Positions 28,065 to 37,026 of a stretch of DNA of 64,000 bases are shown here, piece after piece. The stretch lies in NCBI GenBank assembly GCA_947038155.1, contig CAMQVH010000005.1, positions 82,929 to 146,928 of the forward strand. The letters are read 5' to 3'. Each line of letters starts with the position of its first letter. Position 1 is the first letter of the stretch. The translations under genes were made by a program, and so were the position numbers. Under the pieces are notes generated by a model. That model was not told the DNA's origin, ran no database searches, and was given only the letters and a program-made list of their open reading frames with translations. The stretch is from an uncultured Bacteroides sp. GTDB taxonomy: Bacteria > Bacteroidota > Bacteroidia > Bacteroidales > Bacteroidaceae.

Positions 28065-29597
28065 TTATTCTTTTACGGTTTCCAGCAAGGCAGACAGTTC
28101 TTTTACGATATCAGGATACTGCTTTGCTACGTTCGTTTTCTCCGATGGATCGGACGATAAATCATAGAGTTGCGGTTGTTTATCGTTTCCTAATTCCATC
28201 TTTGTCCAGAACTCGATGGCGGGACTGTCGCTTGGCTCGATGTATTTCCACTGGCCTTTCACGATGGCGAGTGTGTTGTTCAGGTTCTGCTGAACGACGT
28301 ATTCACGGTCTGTATTGCTCTTGCCTAAAAGCACATTCAGGTGTTCCTGGCTGTCGGGGGCTACTCCTTTCCGTAAAGGTTGGTTCAGGAGTGAAGCGAG
28401 CGATGCATATACGTCGATTTGTGAGAAAAGAGCCTGCTGCTTGGCTGGCTGTATCTTGGCTGGCCAGCGTACGATGAACGGAATGCGCGTACCTGCTTCG
28501 TAAGCGCTGTATTTCCCGCCACGATAGATTCCCATCGGGGTATGTCCGTTGAGCAGCTCGTAGGCATGGTCTTGGTAGCCGTCGTCAATCACAGGACCGT
28601 TGTCGCTGGTAAAGATAAGGATTGTGTTATCGGCAATGTTGAGGCTGTCCAGTGTATGCATGATTTCTCCGATGGTCCAGTCCAGTTGCAGGATGACATC
28701 GCCACGAGTTCCGAGTCCGCTCTTTCCGGCGAAACGCGGGTGGGGGATACGGGGGACATGTACGTCTTGCGTACCCATATATAAGAAGAAAGGTTCTTTC
28801 TGGTGAGCAGCAATGAAATTCTTGGCTTTATCGGTGATGATGTCGGCAATGTCCTCATCCTTCCAAAGAGCGGACTTTCCGCCGGTCATCCAGCCGATAC
28901 GGGGGATACCGTTAATGATGGTATTATTATGCCCTTGGCTGGGTTTCAATGTCACAAGTTCCGGGTTTTCTTCTCCCGTAGGCCAGTCGCCTACCTTATG
29001 GTCGTAGCTGACAGTGATAGGATCGTTAGGGTCAAGACCTACTACACAGCCGTTTTCTACAAAAACACAAGGCACACGGTCTACGGTTGCGGGGATGATA
29101 AATTCATAGTCGAAGCCGATGCTCTGTGCATTCGGACTGATTTGGCTGTTGAAGTCAGTGCCGCCTTTCGGGCCGAGTCCCAAATGCCATTTGCCCACTG
29201 CTCCGGTAGCGTATTCGGCATCTTTCAACATATCAGCCATGGTAACGCAGGCTGTGTCGATGATAAGTTCCGAGTTTCCGGGAGCAATGCCGGTGTTCTC
29301 CTGCCGCCAAGGATACATGCCGGTCAGAAGCCCGAAACGGGAAGGGGTACTGGTAGCTGAGGTAGCGTAAGCATTGGTAAACTGTACTCCCTGTCCGGCA
29401 AGACGGTCGATATTAGGAGTGCTTACTTTAGTTGCTCCGTAACAACTCAGGTCGCCGATACCGAGGTCGTCTGCGAATATATAAATAATGTTGGGCTTTT
29501 GATTGTTTTGTCCATTGCTTTTTGGGGCCGCGTGGTTGCATCCGGTCAGCATGGCAATGCCGGGCAATAACGGAAGTAGACGTGAAACGTTTCTCAT
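28065..29597 (-). CDS. Sulfatase (S1 family), probable N-acetylgalactosamine-6-sulfatase, Ser type
   Basis: The 510-residue lipoprotein (Cys20) starts its alkaline-phosphatase-like fold with NIIYIFADDLGIGDLSCYG. The maturation motif is Ser83-Thr-Pro-Ser-Arg87 (ATSTPSRFGLLTG). The formylglycine nucleophile is therefore made from Ser rather than Cys, which in anaerobes is done by the radical SAM enzyme anSME. Metal-binding features include FADDLG and the FTSDNGP motif. It probably removes 6-O-sulfate from GalNAc in chondroitin fragments; the equivalent B. thetaiotaomicron gene is BT3333, an S1_15 sulfatase, by my recollection. It has its own promoter box and precedes the susC operon on the same strand. 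Confidence 0.88.
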   Translation of the reverse strand: MRNVSRLLPLLPGIAMLTGCNHAAPKSNGQNNQKPNIIYIFADDLGIGDLSCYGATKVSTPNIDRLAGQGVQFTNAYATSATSTPSRFGLLTGMYPWRQENTGIAPGNSELIIDTACVTMADMLKDAEYATGAVGKWHLGLGPKGGTDFNSQISPNAQSIGFDYEFIIPATVDRVPCVFVENGCVVGLDPNDPITVSYDHKVGDWPTGEENPELVTLKPSQGHNNTIINGIPRIGWMTGGKSALWKDEDIADIITDKAKNFIAAHQKEPFFLYMGTQDVHVPRIPHPRFAGKSGLGTRGDVILQLDWTIGEIMHTLDSLNIADNTILIFTSDNGPVIDDGYQDHAYELLNGHTPMGIYRGGKYSAYEAGTRIPFIVRWPAKIQPAKQQALFSQIDVYASLASLLNQPLRKGVAPDSQEHLNVLLGKSNTDREYVVQQNLNNTLAIVKGQWKYIEPSDSPAIEFWTKMELGNDKQPQLYDLSSDPSEKTNVAKQYPDIVKELSALLETVKE

Positions 29598-29631
29598 AAT
29601 GCTGTATTTTTAGGGAATGATGTTAGATGCA

Positions 29632-29639
29632 CAAAGATA
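29632..29639 (-). promoter_or_regulatory. -7 promoter box for the sulfatase gene
   Basis: TATCTTTG on the minus strand, 35 bp before the sulfatase start, matches TAnnTTTG. Confidence 0.65.
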
Positions 29640-29744
29640 AACGATTGGAGAAAAAAGAAGGAGCAGTAACGTACAAGTGAAGTATAAAATAGTACATCGG
29701 GGGAAGTTCCGCTTTCCGGATTCGGAAGAGTGCAGAACGGTTTA

Positions 29745-29832
29745 GTGCCACTACGTTGTCACAGTTGTGCCACCCCGTTGGCACAAGCGTGCCACTGCGA
29801 TGTCACTACTGTGCCAACGAGGTGATATTCTC
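29745..29832. repeat. Array of four contiguous 22-bp dyad units
   Basis: Units begin exactly at 29745, 29767, 29789 and 29811, each starting GTGCCA. The best copy (29767-29788) holds GTGCCACCCCGTTGGCAC, a GTGCCA/TGGCAC dyad; the others are imperfect copies. There are no spacers. The array sits about 105 bp upstream of the sulfatase promoter box and 55 bp past the stop of the hybrid sensor gene. It has the same 22-bp design as the array at 14651 but a different sequence. Confidence 0.85.
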
Positions 29833-29886
29833 CCGGCACGGCAGTGTCCGATTATTTACTATAGGCTTTCCCGATAATGGCTGCTA

Positions 29887-32800
29887 TTAGTTTGTTTCTT
29901 CTTCTCCTTCTTCCTTTTCTTCTCCCTTGCGGTAAGCCAGCGGGCTGACATGATAAATCTCCTTGAAGCATTTGCTGAAATAGCGTGAAGAAGAGAATCC
30001 GATTCGGTCGGAAATCTCCGTGATATTTAGCTCCGGATTATTCCGTAGCATAACAGCTCCTTTTTTGAGACGTATGCTCAGGATAAAGTCATTCGGTGTC
30101 TGTCCTGTGACCGCTTTTAACTTGGTAAACAGGTTCGTACGTGCCATGCCCATTTCTCGGGCGAAGATATTGACGTTGAAGTCCGTATTATCCAGATGCT
30201 GTTCGATAATAGCCATCGCACGGTCCAGCATATCTTTATCCATCGGATTGGTAGCCAGCATTTGGGCGAAAGCTTGTGGCTGTTTACTGAATTTCTCTTG
30301 TAGCAGTCGACGGGAGTTCACCAGATTATTGCACCGGGAAATCAGAAGATTGGTATTGAACGGTTTCGTGATGTAATCGTCCGCACCGATTTTCAATCCT
30401 TCAATATTGTACTCTATCGCAGTACGTGCTGTTAGCAGCACAACCGGAATATGGCACGTATTGAAATCTGTCTTAATCTGTTTACACAGTTCCGTGCCGG
30501 ACATACGTGGCATCACGACATCACTTAAAATAATGTTCGGCATATCTTTCTGTATCATTTCCAACGCTTCTTCTCCATCGGAAGCCGTGCTGACCTGATA
30601 GAATGTCTCGAAAATACCGACTAACATCTGCTTGATAGACTCGTTATCTTCCACAATCAGCATCTTGGCATCTTCAATCCGTTTGTTGTCTTCTTCTTTC
30701 CATTCCGATTCCGGTAATATTTCTGCTGAAGGCACAAAAGTTTCCGTTTCCTGAATGGCGGTATCCATATCGTTTTGCGCTATCTGTTCCTCGGCAAAGT
30801 GTTGTTTGCCTAGTTTGAGAGTGATAATAAAACTGCTCCCTTTACCCGGTTCGCTTTTCACACGGATGGTACCGTGGTGAAGCTCGATGATACCTTTTGT
30901 CAGAGCGAGCCCGATACCTGTTCCGGCTCTGGTATTCAGTGAGTTCAGCAGCTCGGTCTGATAGAACCGGTCGAAGATTTTATCAATTTCCGCAGCAGCG
31001 ATACCTGTACCGGTATCTTTTATTTCGATAATGGCATGGTCTTGCTCCTGCGAAACGTTGATGGAAATAGTATCTTCCGCTTTCGTATGTTTCAATGCAT
31101 TGGACAATAGATTGTTGATGACCTTCTGCATCTGCTTCTGGTCATACCAGACTTCAATGTCATCTTTCTGCTTGTTGAACTTGAAGCTAATCTGCTTGCT
31201 GCTGGCGTATTCGAGGAAAAGCAGATAATTCTCATACAGGAAATCCACGAGGTTGTGCTTGCTTACCTTTATCTTCATATGCCCCTGTTCCTGTTTGCGG
31301 AAATCGAGCAGTTCCGTAATCAGTTCACGCAGTTGGATACTGTTCTTGTAGATTCCCAATACCTTATTATATATGTTAGGAGTGAATGTCTGTACTTGCA
31401 GCAAAGTTTCCACCTGTCCCACGATAAGCGTTAGCGGAGTGCGGAATTCATGTGAGATGTTTGTAAAGAAACGCAGTTTCGACTGGTTCAATGCTTCCAG
31501 GTCTTCTATATGCTTCTTCTCATATTTCAAAGACTCGCGGAGTTTGATTCGCGAATTATAATTCTGGATGAGAAACCATAACAGGCTGATGGTGACAATG
31601 GTATAAATCAAGTAAGCCCACCATGTCTCATACCACGGTGGAAGTACAATAACGAGAAGTCTGGCTTCCTTGATTCCGTCCCGTTGTGACTTGATGACAA
31701 GCGTGTACTTGCCCGGATTCAGATTTGTATAAGTGATGAGCGTCTGCTTGCGGTATGTATGGTTCCATTCGTTCGAGAAACCTTCCAGGCGATAGAGAAT
31801 CTCATCCCTGTTGGCAGGGATAAAGTTGGAAGTAGCATATTCAATGGTAAACATCGACTGGTTCGCTTTTAGGCTAATCTCAGGTGTGTGGCAGATAGAT
31901 CGGCTCAAGATTCCGGTTTCGTCTCCGGGGATAACTTCCTTTCCATTGACCAGCAGGCGGGAAAGGATGATATTATAAGATTTCGGGGTAAAATGCAGTT
32001 TCTTTTCCCAGAAAGAAATCATTCCCTGAATACCACCCAGAAATACTTCTCCATCGTGCGTGACGAACAGTGCGTTTTCATTGACGGCAGTCAGTGGGAA
32101 TCCGTTTTCCGTACCGTAATTGTAGAACTTCTTGCTTGGATAGTCGAACTGCGAGAATCCTTGATTGGTAATCAATAGCAAGTCTCCTTTCTTGATGGAG
32201 GATTCGAGCACTTCGTAAATACAATCGCTTGACAGACCGTCTTTCTGCATATCGAAGTTCTCGAAATCATTGCTCTCTTTGCGGTAACGGTCCAGTCCGC
32301 TGCCGGAGGTCGAGAACCATAAGTTCCCGTTGCTATCCTGCATGATATTGTTGACATTGTTGTTGCTGAGACTATTCGGGATAGCCGGGTTATGCGCGTA
32401 ATTGGTGAGCGTATTGGTATCGAAGCGGTAGGAATAAACCCCTTCTCCGGTAACTGCAATCCATAACGTGCCGTCTTTGTCGAAACAGAGACTTGCTACC
32501 ATGCCGATGTCTCTTCCAGCTTTGGTTTCCTTGAAGAGTTGCCGGCAAGTGCCTGCTGCCGGGTCGAACAAGGTGACACCGTTCTGTGTGGCGATAACCA
32601 GTTTGTCCTTGTACGGCACAATGTCACGCACAATATCCGATGGCAACGAAGTAGGGTCGCCCGCTTTCATGCGGTAGGCTGTGAAACGGTTCGTCCGTAG
32701 GTCGAGCTTATTCAATCCGCCAAGATGCGTGCCAATCCACATGATTTCATTAGCCTGGTCGTAATAGATTGCTTTTACATTGTTGTGCGAAATGCTGTTC

Positions 32801-33942
32801 TTTCCTTCTTCGTGGCGATACCACCGGTATGTGTTGTCTTTGCGGTTGTATACATTTACACCACCCCCTTCAGTACAAATCCACAGGTTGCCATCTTTGT
32901 CTTCTGTCATTCTTCCGACGATGGGGCTGCTCAGGCCTTCTTTCTCGGTGTCTCCCACTTTGTAGCGGGTGTAGATTTCATACTCAGGATTGAAGTAATT
33001 GACTCCGCCGAAGTAAGTCCCTAGCCAAAGGGTGCCTTGCCCGTCCTTGACAATACACCAAATGGAAGAGTGGGTGAGTTCGTCCGGTTTACCGGCATCA
33101 GCCATATAAAGTTGGAAATTGCCTGTACTTTTCTCGTAGCGGTTCAGTCCGTGGAACGTTCCTATCCATAAATTGCCTGAATTGTCTTCACAACAACTTC
33201 TTACGAAGTTGGAACAGAGACTATTCGCCTTTCCCGGTTCATGACGGATATTCTCGATGAAACCGTCCGTCTTTATGTGGTAGAGTCCTTCCTCCCAGCT
33301 GCCTATCCATAATTCTTTTGAAGAATCCTCATAGATACTGGTGATATTCCCTTTCGTGACAGGTTGCGAAATAGCCTTACTCTCCGAAAGGCAGTAAACG
33401 CCATTGCTGGTGGTTCCCATCCAAAGATTCTTTTTCCCATCCAGATGAAGGCAGGATAAGGTGATGTTTTTTCCCGCAAGGTGATAGAAAAGGTCGAAGT
33501 TGCCTGTACTCTCGTTGTACACAAATATTTCTTCCCTCTTGCCGATATACAACTTCTCGTTGTAGTAAATAGCGTCCACGTTGCCCTGAAGCAATGTCTT
33601 GAATCGCTGGGTAGTCAAATCGAACTCTGCCACACCGTCAGTACAGAGCAGATATACTTTTCCGTTTTTGTTTCCGGTGATGCGCAGCACTGTATTGCTG
33701 AACAGGCTGTTCGGGTCGTTTTTGTTAAGTTTAAAACTTTTAATGTCGTTACCGTTATACTGGTTTAGTCCCTCGCGCGTTCCAATCCATATAATTCCCC
33801 GTTCGTCGATATATAAACTGTTGACAGAGAATTGTGAAAGTCCGTCATCTGTGGTCAAATGGCTGAAAGTAATGTTTTGACCTAGTGTGTGGACGGTGGT
33901 TACGCTTAAAAATAGCAGAAATAAAAGGATAATTTTTCTCAC
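29887..33942 (-). CDS. Hybrid two-component system regulator (HTCS)
   Basis: The 1351-residue inner-membrane protein joins a sensor, histidine kinase, response regulator and DNA-binding domain. After a signal peptide (ending TLGQ) come beta-propeller Reg_prop repeats (about 22-690, many DxxGxLWIGT motifs) and a Y_Y_Y domain (about 690-765), then one membrane segment (about 770-792). The kinase phospho-acceptor is His831 in ISHEFRTPLTLI, with an ATPase domain containing GTGIGLAL. The receiver phospho-acceptor is Asp1141 in IILSDVVMPRMSG. An AraC-type helix-turn-helix pair ends the protein (about 1245-1345). HTCS proteins bind a glycan breakdown product in the periplasm and activate their own locus. 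Next to the sulfatase and PL29 operon it should sense unsaturated chondroitin or related disaccharides. All catalytic positions are intact. Confidence 0.94.
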   Translation of the reverse strand: MRKIILLFLLFLSVTTVHTLGQNITFSHLTTDDGLSQFSVNSLYIDERGIIWIGTREGLNQYNGNDIKSFKLNKNDPNSLFSNTVLRITGNKNGKVYLLCTDGVAEFDLTTQRFKTLLQGNVDAIYYNEKLYIGKREEIFVYNESTGNFDLFYHLAGKNITLSCLHLDGKKNLWMGTTSNGVYCLSESKAISQPVTKGNITSIYEDSSKELWIGSWEEGLYHIKTDGFIENIRHEPGKANSLCSNFVRSCCEDNSGNLWIGTFHGLNRYEKSTGNFQLYMADAGKPDELTHSSIWCIVKDGQGTLWLGTYFGGVNYFNPEYEIYTRYKVGDTEKEGLSSPIVGRMTEDKDGNLWICTEGGGVNVYNRKDNTYRWYRHEEGKNSISHNNVKAIYYDQANEIMWIGTHLGGLNKLDLRTNRFTAYRMKAGDPTSLPSDIVRDIVPYKDKLVIATQNGVTLFDPAAGTCRQLFKETKAGRDIGMVASLCFDKDGTLWIAVTGEGVYSYRFDTNTLTNYAHNPAIPNSLSNNNVNNIMQDSNGNLWFSTSGSGLDRYRKESNDFENFDMQKDGLSSDCIYEVLESSIKKGDLLLITNQGFSQFDYPSKKFYNYGTENGFPLTAVNENALFVTHDGEVFLGGIQGMISFWEKKLHFTPKSYNIILSRLLVNGKEVIPGDETGILSRSICHTPEISLKANQSMFTIEYATSNFIPANRDEILYRLEGFSNEWNHTYRKQTLITYTNLNPGKYTLVIKSQRDGIKEARLLVIVLPPWYETWWAYLIYTIVTISLLWFLIQNYNSRIKLRESLKYEKKHIEDLEALNQSKLRFFTNISHEFRTPLTLIVGQVETLLQVQTFTPNIYNKVLGIYKNSIQLRELITELLDFRKQEQGHMKIKVSKHNLVDFLYENYLLFLEYASSKQISFKFNKQKDDIEVWYDQKQMQKVINNLLSNALKHTKAEDTISINVSQEQDHAIIEIKDTGTGIAAAEIDKIFDRFYQTELLNSLNTRAGTGIGLALTKGIIELHHGTIRVKSEPGKGSSFIITLKLGKQHFAEEQIAQNDMDTAIQETETFVPSAEILPESEWKEEDNKRIEDAKMLIVEDNESIKQMLVGIFETFYQVSTASDGEEALEMIQKDMPNIILSDVVMPRMSGTELCKQIKTDFNTCHIPVVLLTARTAIEYNIEGLKIGADDYITKPFNTNLLISRCNNLVNSRRLLQEKFSKQPQAFAQMLATNPMDKDMLDRAMAIIEQHLDNTDFNVNIFAREMGMARTNLFTKLKAVTGQTPNDFILSIRLKKGAVMLRNNPELNITEISDRIGFSSSRYFSKCFKEIYHVSPLAYRKGEEKEEGEEETN

Positions 33943-33972
33943 TAATTCGTTCTTTTAAGGTATTACTATTGG

Positions 33973-33980
33973 CAAATATA
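33973..33980 (-). promoter_or_regulatory. -7 promoter box for the hybrid sensor gene
   Basis: TATATTTG on the minus strand, 31 bp before the start of the sensor gene. Confidence 0.6.
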
Positions 33981-34024
33981 TTGTTTTTATTTCATTTCTG
34001 TGAACCTTATTAGAAGAAAGTAAC

Positions 34025-34032
34025 TATATTTG
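34025..34032 (+). promoter_or_regulatory. -7 promoter box for the CBM9-like gene
   Basis: TATATTTG on the plus strand, 22 bp before the ATG at 34054; the two divergent boxes here are 45 bp apart. Confidence 0.6.
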
Positions 34033-34053
34033 TATCATTCAAACGAAAGAACT

Positions 34054-34695
34054 ATGAAAGTAAAGAAAATTAGTGCGGCTAACGTGGAAGCTTGCTCGCT
34101 TCCTAAATTATTCGATGAAGAGAAAATAGATTTTCAGCCTATCCAGTGTGTCAACTGGGCTGAATATCCTTACAAACCCAAAGTAATTTTTCGCATAGCT
34201 CACACGAAGGACTCTATTTTATTGCATTTTAAAGTAAAAGAAGAGAGTGTGCGTGCCCGCTATGGCGAAGATAACGGTTCTGTATGGACAGATTCCTGTG
34301 TGGAATTCTTCTCTATACCGGCCGGCGACGGAATCTATTATAATATAGAGTGCAACTGTATCGGAACGATTCTGATTGGTGCCGGACCTGCCCGCAACGG
34401 TCGCGAACATGCTCCGAAAGACGTGACAGCTCTTGTGCAGCGGTGGTCAAGCCTGGGCAATACGCCTTTTGAAGAGCGTGTTGAAGAGACTGACTGGGAA
34501 GTTGCCTTGATTGTCCCTTACGCTGTATTCTTCAAGCATCAGATCGATTCGCTTGATGGTAAGGAACTGAAAGCCAATTTTTACAAATGTGGCGATGAAT
34601 TGCAAACTCCCCATTTCCTTTCATGGAATCCGATAGAAATAGAGAAACCGGACTTCCACCGTCCCGATTTCTTCGGTACACTGGAGTTTGAATAA
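34054..34695 (+). CDS. CBM9-like carbohydrate-binding domain protein
   Basis: I use the ATG at 34054 (MKVKKISAANVEACSLPKLF) because it follows the promoter at a normal distance; the longer frame begins inside the promoter. The 213-residue protein has no signal peptide. Its fold markers (FRIAHTKDSILLHFKVKEES, DNGSVWTDSCVEFFSIP, YYNIECNCIGTILIGAG, and a C-terminal NFYKCGDELQTPHFLSWNP) match a CBM9-like family of Bacteroidetes (PF16011). Members are usually small, stand-alone and of unknown physiological role. Lack of an export signal argues against binding extracellular glycan. It is divergent from the hybrid sensor gene; whether it belongs to the glycosaminoglycan regulon is unknown. Confidence 0.7.
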   Translation: MKVKKISAANVEACSLPKLFDEEKIDFQPIQCVNWAEYPYKPKVIFRIAHTKDSILLHFKVKEESVRARYGEDNGSVWTDSCVEFFSIPAGDGIYYNIECNCIGTILIGAGPARNGREHAPKDVTALVQRWSSLGNTPFEERVEETDWEVALIVPYAVFFKHQIDSLDGKELKANFYKCGDELQTPHFLSWNPIEIEKPDFHRPDFFGTLEFE

Positions 34696-34770
34696 TCTCT
34701 GCCTTCTGGTAAGAATATAAACGATCGCCCGAATATAAAGGAATATAATGATACGGTGTCATCCATCTGC

Positions 34771-34808
34771 AAAAAAAGAAGGGTGACGCTTTTCTTTTGC
34801 ATCACCCT
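34771..34808 (-). terminator. Terminator of the efflux/lpxA operon
   Basis: The arms GGGTGACGC (34781-34789) and GCATCACCC pair with one G-U type mismatch, and on the minus strand are followed by a T-rich run (TTCTTTTTTT). It lies about 26 bp past the lpxA stop codon. Confidence 0.7.
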
Positions 34809-34833
34809 CACCTTTGTATAAAAATCACTTTAT

Positions 34834-35604
34834 TTACTTCACAATACCTCTTTCCGAGCCTTTCACGAAGTTTACGATTGTTTCGATTTCCTCGCTCATC
34901 GGCACTTGGTCGATAATCTTCTGTACTGCATCCTGAACGCTGAAGTTGCCTTGATAAATCAAGCGGTAAGCATTGGCGATGTGGCGGAGAATTCTTTCCG
35001 ACGTGTTGCGGTGTTGTGACAGGACTACGGCATTCACTCCATGATATGCCACCGGGTTTCCCGACATGATGACATATGGCGGCACATCCTTGGAGATACG
35101 GCATCCGCTTTGTACAAGCGTCCAGCTGCCGATGTGGCAGTATTGATGCAGGGTGACATTGCCGCTCAGGATAACGCAATCGTCTAATGTGCATTCTCCT
35201 GCGATAGTGGTACCGATACCTACCACGCAGTTGTTGTTAATCTGTACGTCATGACAAAGATGTACTTTGTCCATCAGGTAGTTGCCATTTCCTATTCTGG
35301 TAGCATTGCCGGCAAAGGTAGCACGGCTGATAACTACATTTTCACGAATATCATTGTTGTCCCCGATAATCAGGCTGCTTTTTTCTCCGGCATAGTGAAA
35401 GTCTTGCGGTTCCGCTCCCAGGACAGCATTCTGATGTACTTTGTTTCCTTTTCCCATTTTCGTACCTTGCAGGATACTGGCATAAGACATGATGACACAG
35501 TCATCTCCAATTTCCACATTCTTTTCGATGTAGGCAAACGGCTGGACAGTAACATTCTTGCCTAGTTTTGCTTCGGGGTCTACGTAAGCTAACGGACTAA
35601 TCAT
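34834..35604 (-). CDS. lpxA: LpxA-family acyl-ACP--UDP-GlcNAc O-acyltransferase (probable second copy)
   Basis: The 256-residue enzyme is a left-handed beta-helix of hexapeptide repeats (IGDDCVIMSYASI, IGDNNDIRENVVIS, IGNGNYLMDKVHLCHDVQI) followed by a C-terminal helical part. His118 in MDKVHLCHDV aligns with the catalytic His125 of E. coli LpxA, and the length matches (262). LpxA adds the first acyl chain in lipid A synthesis, in the cytoplasm. Bacteroides normally carry lpxA in an lpxD-lpxC/fabZ-lpxA cluster. This copy instead follows an RND efflux operon by 18 bp and is probably co-transcribed with it, so it may be a paralogue. I cannot tell whether another copy exists outside the window. 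Confidence 0.85.
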   Translation of the reverse strand: MISPLAYVDPEAKLGKNVTVQPFAYIEKNVEIGDDCVIMSYASILQGTKMGKGNKVHQNAVLGAEPQDFHYAGEKSSLIIGDNNDIRENVVISRATFAGNATRIGNGNYLMDKVHLCHDVQINNNCVVGIGTTIAGECTLDDCVILSGNVTLHQYCHIGSWTLVQSGCRISKDVPPYVIMSGNPVAYHGVNAVVLSQHRNTSERILRHIANAYRLIYQGNFSVQDAVQKIIDQVPMSEEIETIVNFVKGSERGIVK

Positions 35605-35622
35605 AATAGTATAAGTTTAAAG

Positions 35623-37026
35623 TTATTCTTCTCTTCCACCACCCAAAGCCTGGTAAAGGCTTACGACGGCCTGCATCCGGTCAAAGCAATCGGAAACCTG
35701 AGAAATCTGCGCGCTCAGGTAAGATTGTTGTGCAGACAGTACTTCCAGATAGGTTGAAGTTCCCAAGTTAAACAATTCTTTTGTATCTTCCGAAGCTTTT
35801 TTGGCCGATTCTACCTGCATCCGGCGGGATTCTACCTTTTCGCTTGTCTTTTGGTATAAACTTAGCGCATTGCTGACTTCGCTTCCGGCGTTCAACAAGC
35901 TCTGCCGGAAGGCCAACTTCGCAGTTTCTTCCTGAGCTTTGGCAGCTTTCAGGCGGGCGATATTCTGTCCGCGGTAGAAAAGCGGCTGAGTCAGAGAGCC
36001 AATGGCGGAAGCCAATAACTTGCCCGGGTTGATAATTGCACTTCCGGCGCTGTTTGTCCATCCTGCCGAACCGCTGAGCGTGATTTGCGGATAGAAAGCG
36101 GCACGTGCCGAGTTGGTATTATAATAGCAACTTGCCAAAGCCATTTCGGCTGCTTTTACGTCCGGACGGTTGGACAGCAACTGGATAGGTACGCCTGCGG
36201 AAAGTTCGGTCGGGAGTACTTGTGCTTCCAGCACGCCGCGTTTGATGGAGTGGGGAGCCTCTCCCAAGAAAGTAGACAGGGCATTTTCAGTTTCACGGAT
36301 ACTCTGTTCGATATCAGGGATACTGGCAAGTACCTGAGCATAAGCAGCCTTACTTTGTTCAACTCCTGCCGAATTAATATTGTACATGGCAGCGTCTTTC
36401 ATCGCTTCCATCGTTTCAGCGTTCTGTTTCAGAATTTCAGCCGTAGCTTTGGTTATTTCCAACTGGCGGTCCAACATCATTAATGTATAATACATGTTGG
36501 CAATATTGGAGATAACTTGCGTCTGCACTGCTTGGCGGTAAGCCTTTACTTGCTTCAGGGTAACTTGTGCATTTCGTTTGGAGTTCAGCAACTGACCGAA
36601 CAAATCGACTTGCCAACTGGCAGTTACAGGCAGCGAGTAAGTTTTTGTAGCTGCGTTCTTGTCAAAGCTGCTGATTGTTCCTTGCGGAGACAGTCCCAAT
36701 GACGGAGCATAAGCCAGGCGTGCCGACATCAGAGATGCTTCTGCCGCTTTTACATTCTGGGCAGCGGACAAGAGGTCGGTGTTTTGTTTCAGTCCCGCTT
36801 CGATGAGAGACTGTAGCTGTGGGTCGGTGAAGACTTCTCTCCACGGCAGGTTACCGAAGTTGGCGGTATCCGAAACCAGTGTATCATTATCCGCCATCGG
36901 GTCACGATACAGTCCGGAAGTGGTAATATCTTCGGGTCTGTCATACGACTTATAGATGTGGCAACTACTCAGGAGAGCAGTTGCGCACAACATATATAGA
37001 ATCTGTTTCTTCATATCGAATTTCAT
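35623..37026 (-). CDS. Outer-membrane efflux lipoprotein, OprM/TolC-like
   Basis: The protein ends an RND pump by forming the outer-membrane channel. Counted from the likelier start at 37014 (MKKQILYMLCATALLSSC) it has 463 residues with lipidated Cys18. The ATG at 37026 overlaps the RND gene's stop by one base (TAATG) and would suit coupled translation. Two repeated outer-membrane efflux (OEP) domains are visible, each with a long coiled-coil and barrel part (NVKAAEASLMSARLAYAPSL, VSNALSLYQKTSEKVESRRM). A conserved QLLSNRPDVKAAEMALA segment marks the start of the second repeat. It is the third gene of the efflux operon. Confidence 0.9.
   Translation of the reverse strand: MKFDMKKQILYMLCATALLSSCHIYKSYDRPEDITTSGLYRDPMADNDTLVSDTANFGNLPWREVFTDPQLQSLIEAGLKQNTDLLSAAQNVKAAEASLMSARLAYAPSLGLSPQGTISSFDKNAATKTYSLPVTASWQVDLFGQLLNSKRNAQVTLKQVKAYRQAVQTQVISNIANMYYTLMMLDRQLEITKATAEILKQNAETMEAMKDAAMYNINSAGVEQSKAAYAQVLASIPDIEQSIRETENALSTFLGEAPHSIKRGVLEAQVLPTELSAGVPIQLLSNRPDVKAAEMALASCYYNTNSARAAFYPQITLSGSAGWTNSAGSAIINPGKLLASAIGSLTQPLFYRGQNIARLKAAKAQEETAKLAFRQSLLNAGSEVSNALSLYQKTSEKVESRRMQVESAKKASEDTKELFNLGTSTYLEVLSAQQSYLSAQISQVSDCFDRMQAVVSLYQALGGGREE

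Noticed and set aside
28065..29597. Inactive sulfatase because the motif lacks Cys
   Set aside because: The STPSR motif is the Ser-type sulfatase signature, which anaerobic maturases convert to formylglycine, so activity is expected.
29745..29832. CRISPR array or transposon end
   Set aside because: There are no spacers between units and no transposase or target duplication nearby; the units are a simple tandem array.
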